From positions 1 through 64,000 of the forward strand of contig NZ_NVXQ01000027.1 in NCBI RefSeq assembly GCF_002733955.1: a stretch of 64,000 nucleotides of DNA, in the 5' to 3' direction. Below the pieces are notes generated by a model. That model saw only the letters and a program-made list of their open reading frames with translations, made no database searches and was not told the DNA's origin. This DNA is from Hoeflea sp. (GTDB lineage Bacteria > Pseudomonadota > Alphaproteobacteria > Rhizobiales > Rhizobiaceae). Of the stretch, positions 61,075-64,000 are shown in pieces. A program made the position numbers and the translations under genes. The stretch's first letter is position 1, and the number at the start of each line of letters is the position of its first letter.

Positions 61075-61901
61075 GCATCGCCCACGACCTGATTCCGCCG
61101 CAACCGCCACCGCCGGTCAAAGCCTTCCGCTGGAGCGGCCTGCGCATTCTCGGCGCCATCCTGCTTGGCCTGTGGATCGTGGCGGGCATTGCCCTGGTGC
61201 TCTGGCTGGTGGACGCCTGGGACATCGACAAGGTCACCACCTACGGGCCGAAATTCCTCTCCGGGCTGGGCGTCACGCTGACCCTGGTGGCCATATCGGT
61301 GTCGCTCGGCGCGCTGCTGTCGGTCCCCATCGCCTTCGGGCGGATGTCGTCCAACCGCTTTCTCTCTTCGATCGCCTACGGCTATGTCTACTTCTTCCGC
61401 GGCACGCCGCTGATCGCGCAACTGTTCCTGATCTATTACGGCTTCGGCAGCTTCCGCCACGAACTTGAGGCCGTCGGCCTCTGGGTATTCTTCCGCGATG
61501 CCTGGAACTGTGCCCTGTTCGCGTTCACATTGAACACCGCCGCCTACCAGGCGGAGATCCTGCGCGGCGCCATCGAGAGCGTCACCCGCGGCCAGCACGA
61601 GGGCGCCGCAGCCCTCGGACTGACCCGGTTCCAGACCTTCCACCGCATCATCCTGCCCCAGGCGATGATCGTGGCGCTCAGACCTTACGGCAACGAGATC
61701 ATCCTGATGATCAAGGGCTCGGCGATTGTCGCCATTGTCACCGTGTTCGACCTGATGGGCGAAACCCGGCGCGCCTATTCCCGCACCTTCGATTTCCAGA
61801 CCTATATCTGGGCCGCGGTGTTCTATCTCGTCATCGTCGAGGCCTTGCGCAACATCTGGGAAAAGCTCGAACAGCGCCTCACCCGCCACCTCAAGAGGTA
61901 G
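61071..61901 (+). CDS. Amino-acid ABC transporter permease (HisM-like)
   Basis: A 276-residue permease: 'VYFFRGTPLIAQLFLIYYGFGSFRHELE' and coupling loop 'GAIESVTRGQHEGAAALGLTRFQTFHRIILPQAMIVALRPYGNEII'. It pairs with the preceding permease. No ATP-binding gene follows, so the ATPase must come from another locus. Confidence 0.9.
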   Translation: MSIAHDLIPPQPPPPVKAFRWSGLRILGAILLGLWIVAGIALVLWLVDAWDIDKVTTYGPKFLSGLGVTLTLVAISVSLGALLSVPIAFGRMSSNRFLSSIAYGYVYFFRGTPLIAQLFLIYYGFGSFRHELEAVGLWVFFRDAWNCALFAFTLNTAAYQAEILRGAIESVTRGQHEGAAALGLTRFQTFHRIILPQAMIVALRPYGNEIILMIKGSAIVAIVTVFDLMGETRRAYSRTFDFQTYIWAAVFYLVIVEALRNIWEKLEQRLTRHLKR

Positions 61902-61972
61902 CGCACCAATCGCTGCTTGCCGCGCCCGCGCCTTTGTATAAAAGGAGCGCGAAACCGAAATTGGAGCCTTCC

Positions 61973-62785
61973 ATGGCCAGAACCGACGACGATGCCTTGG
62001 CGGAAGCCTACAACCGCGCGCTGTCGCTGGAAAAATCCGGCGATTTTGACCTGGCAGCAGCCGCTTACGCCGAAGTCTTGGCGCTCGATCCCGACGATCA
62101 CGGCGGCGCAGCGGTGCGGCTTGCCTCAATGAAGCGTGGCGAGGTGCCCGCCCGTGCGCCAGAAGCCTATGTCACCACCTTGTTCGACCAGCATGCCGAA
62201 GTCTTCGACAAGGTGCTGGTCGAGGATCTCGGCTATCACGTGCCGCTGTTGCTCAGACAGCGGCTGATCGAGCTCGGCGAAACCAGCTTCGAGCGCATGC
62301 TCGATCTCGGCTGTGGCACGGGCCTGACCGGCGGCGCGCTGGAAGACATGGTCGATGACGCCACCGGCCTCGACCTGGCTGAAAACATGGTCGAGATCGC
62401 CCATGAGAAAGGCCTCTACGACACGCTTTATGTCGCCGACGCCGTTGACTATCTTCAGGACAATGAGGACGACCCGTTCGACCTCATCGCCGCCACCGAC
62501 GTACTGCCCTATCTCGGCGCACTCGAGCCGCTGTTCGAGGCGGCGGCGAAAAACGCCCTGCCGAACGCGCTGTTCTGCTTCTCCAGCGAAACCCTGCCCG
62601 ATGCCGATTTCGAGGGCCGTCCCTACACGGTCGGCCGTTTCCAGCGCTTCGCCCACACCGAGACCTATGTCCGCGATGCCCTCGACGCGGCAGGCTTCGA
62701 CACACTCGAGGCCGGCGACATCATTGTCCGCCACGAACAGGGCCTGCCGATTGCCGGGCATCTGTTTATCGCAAGGAAGAGATAG
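61973..62785 (+). CDS. TPR-containing SAM-dependent methyltransferase
   Basis: A 270-residue protein. Residues about 8-60 form a TPR-like helical pair ('AEAYNRALSLEKSGDFDLAAAAYAEVLALDPDD'). The class I methyltransferase domain follows with SAM motif I 'MLDLGCGTGLTGG' at 119-131 and motif II-like 'DLIAATDVLPYLGAL'. This is the Tsr0524/trans-aconitate-methyltransferase-like layout. The substrate is unknown. Confidence 0.88.
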   Translation: MARTDDDALAEAYNRALSLEKSGDFDLAAAAYAEVLALDPDDHGGAAVRLASMKRGEVPARAPEAYVTTLFDQHAEVFDKVLVEDLGYHVPLLLRQRLIELGETSFERMLDLGCGTGLTGGALEDMVDDATGLDLAENMVEIAHEKGLYDTLYVADAVDYLQDNEDDPFDLIAATDVLPYLGALEPLFEAAAKNALPNALFCFSSETLPDADFEGRPYTVGRFQRFAHTETYVRDALDAAGFDTLEAGDIIVRHEQGLPIAGHLFIARKR

Positions 62786-62920
62786 ATCCTGCTCCAGCCA
62801 GAGCTGATCGAGAGCCGCGACACCTTATCCGGCACCTGCACCGCAAATCCCCTCTGCGCTGGCGGTTAGATGCGCAAAATTCCGCTTGTCGGGAACCCCA
62901 TGCAGGCATAGCATCTCGGC

Positions 62921-63007
62921 ATGAAATCAGATGTTTCCCTCGGCGGCCGCGCCATCGGCTCGCCCTATGGCAAGACCCAGGGCTGGTGGCCGCCTCCCGG
63001 CCACTGA
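62921..63007 (+). CDS. Possible 28-residue peptide upstream of the dioxygenase gene
   Basis: An ATG-to-TGA frame encodes a 28-residue peptide that begins MKSDVSLGGR and ends in GWWPPPGH. It has tandem Trp and a Pro triplet, which can stall ribosomes. It ends 11 bases before a terminator-like hairpin and 77 bases before the dioxygenase start. The ribosome-binding site is weak. It could be a leader peptide, a small independent protein, or chance. Confidence 0.3.
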   Translation: MKSDVSLGGRAIGSPYGKTQGWWPPPGH

Positions 63008-63017
63008 GTGTTGTGCT

Positions 63018-63055
63018 GACCGGACGGCTGCGACGCAGACCGCGCCGGTCATTTT
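63018..63055 (+). terminator. Terminator/attenuator before the dioxygenase gene
   Basis: GACCGG (63018-63023) pairs with CCGGTC (63045-63050), and an inner stem CGGCTG (63025-63030) pairs with CAG and CCG (63036-63042, A bulge). ATTTTTG follows. It ends 29 bases before the ATG at 63084, so it stops upstream transcripts or acts as an attenuator. Confidence 0.65.
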
Positions 63056-63083
63056 TGCCCACATGAAACAATCTGGATCTCCC

Positions 63084-64000
63084 ATGACTATAACAGACCT
63101 TTCGGTCCGTCCCGACACGCTTGTCGTGACCTGGACAGACGCCACCTCAACCCGTTACCCGACGATTTGGCTGCGCGACAATTGCCCGTCCGGCCTGCAC
63201 CCGCAGACCCATGAACGCGTACTCGATCTTCTGGCGCTTGATGACGCGCCAGTGCTCACTGGCGCACAGATGGACCAAGACGTTGCCGTGCTGACCTACG
63301 CAGACGGACATGTCAGCCATATGCCGGTGTCCCTGCTGAATGCCCACCGTCCCGGACGGCCAGCTGAAGACCCCGGCGCGATTGCAGCACAGCCTTGGCG
63401 CGGCGATCTCGGCGCAGCCGGTATCTCGCGGCACAAGGCGGCCCAAATCGGGGTCGATGACGTGGCTCTGAACGCCTGGATGCGCGACACGGCCAGGCTT
63501 GGCCTCTCGATTGTCGAGCATCTGGAAGACCGGGTCGGCGCGGGCGTGGATGTGGCCGAACGGATCGGCTTCTTGCGGCAGACCAATTTCGGCACCACGT
63601 TCGAGGTGATCAACAAGCCCGACCCCAACAACCTGGCTTACACATCCGTGGCCCTGCCGCTGCACACCGACCTGCCCAACCAGGAAGTGCCGCCAGGTTA
63701 CCAGTTCATGCATTGCCTCGCCAACGAGGCGACGGGCGGCGGCTCGATTTTCGCCGACGGCTTTGCCATGGCGGAAGACCTTCGCAGCGAGGATCCCGAA
63801 GCCTTCCGTCTGCTTTGCGGCGTGTCGATCCCGTTCCGCTTTCATGACGGGGAGGCAGACATCCGAGTGCACGAGCCGGTGATCACGCTGGATGCGAAAG
63901 GAGAGGTCATCGAGATCCGCTACAACGCCCATCTGGCGGCGATCTTCGACATGAGCCCCGACATCATGCCCGCCTATTATCGCGCCTACCGCGCCTACAT
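63084..64000 (+). CDS. Gamma-butyrobetaine dioxygenase-like enzyme (3' end outside window)
   Basis: The frame is open from 63084 to the window edge (305 codons). The N-terminal domain (about residues 8-90) is the DUF971/GBBH-N fold, with a Cys/His cluster in 'WLRDNCPSGLHPQTHER'. The TauD/TfdA-type dioxygenase domain has the iron-binding H194-T-D196 in 'LPLHTDLPNQE' and 'FGTTFEVINKPDPNNLAYT', as in carnitine-synthesis enzymes. The distal His lies beyond the window. It may hydroxylate gamma-butyrobetaine or a related trimethylamine. An in-frame ATG at 63063 is an alternative start. Confidence 0.88.
   Translation, partial: MTITDLSVRPDTLVVTWTDATSTRYPTIWLRDNCPSGLHPQTHERVLDLLALDDAPVLTGAQMDQDVAVLTYADGHVSHMPVSLLNAHRPGRPAEDPGAIAAQPWRGDLGAAGISRHKAAQIGVDDVALNAWMRDTARLGLSIVEHLEDRVGAGVDVAERIGFLRQTNFGTTFEVINKPDPNNLAYTSVALPLHTDLPNQEVPPGYQFMHCLANEATGGGSIFADGFAMAEDLRSEDPEAFRLLCGVSIPFRFHDGEADIRVHEPVITLDAKGEVIEIRYNAHLAAIFDMSPDIMPAYYRAYRAY

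Overview
This is a 64-kb stretch of a GC-rich alphaproteobacterial chromosome. The gene content and order fit the Rhizobiales (Hyphomicrobiales), probably a Rhizobiaceae or Hoeflea-like organism. The pointers are gph next to rpiA, a DUF2059 protein and gor; a complete inositol (iol) cluster; FrcBCA-like sugar transport; PhnCDE; a palindromic intergenic repeat of rhizobial style; and a YcbB-type L,D-transpeptidase. The genus is inferred from gene content only. There is no phage, transposase or CRISPR array, and one tRNA (Val, CAC).

Layout. 1-5.8 kb: thioredoxin, a frameshifted short-chain dehydrogenase (SDR) beside an AraC regulator, a MarR-SDR pair sharing a palindromic operator, a small membrane protein and an alpha/beta hydrolase. 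5.8-9.8 kb: gor, DUF2059, rpiA, gph and tRNA-Val. 9.9-14.6 kb: a Tat-exported amine oxidase with a hexanucleotide repeat in its leader, the CbpA/CbpM chaperone pair, a DsrE-like exported protein and a membrane coiled-coil protein. 14.6-24.5 kb: the inositol catabolic island, a minus-strand operon iolD-phyH-iolC-iolB-aldolase-iolG diverging from a plus-strand set (Idh-type dehydrogenase, iolE, second Idh-type dehydrogenase). 24.5-31.2 kb: a GAF histidine kinase, an SLC13-type permease broken by an in-frame TAA, a rhodanese/persulfide-dioxygenase pair, a CDF metal exporter behind a MerR-type promoter, and a globin with a SAP-like tail.

31.2-40 kb: a LacI regulator diverging from a sugar ABC transporter, then a Pho-box-driven phnD-phnC-phnE-phnE-HAD operon. 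40-51.9 kb: ppsA, a PfkB kinase, a membrane ClpP-like protein, L-lactate dehydrogenase, an L,D-transpeptidase, an ACR3 arsenite exporter, class I fumarase and a diguanylate cyclase. 52-64 kb: a second L,D-transpeptidase, a MarR-controlled hydrolase/PNPOx pair, DUF971, moaA, two drug/metabolite exporters, an amino-acid ABC transporter without its ATPase, a TPR-methyltransferase, and the start of a gamma-butyrobetaine-dioxygenase-type gene preceded by a tiny ORF and a terminator.

How the parts connect. The palindrome TTTGCAACCGGTTGCAAA lies in the divergent iolD/Idh promoter region (21061-21078) and again, inside a longer perfect palindrome, between the LacI gene and its ABC transporter (32272-32295). 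This predicts one LacI regulon that couples uptake to inositol catabolism although the loci are about 11 kb apart. A Fe(II)/2-oxoglutarate dioxygenase (PhyH family) sits inside the iol operon, and two extra Idh-type dehydrogenases flank it. That suggests the pathway handles more than plain myo-inositol. This extended regulon is the best candidate for something not well described.
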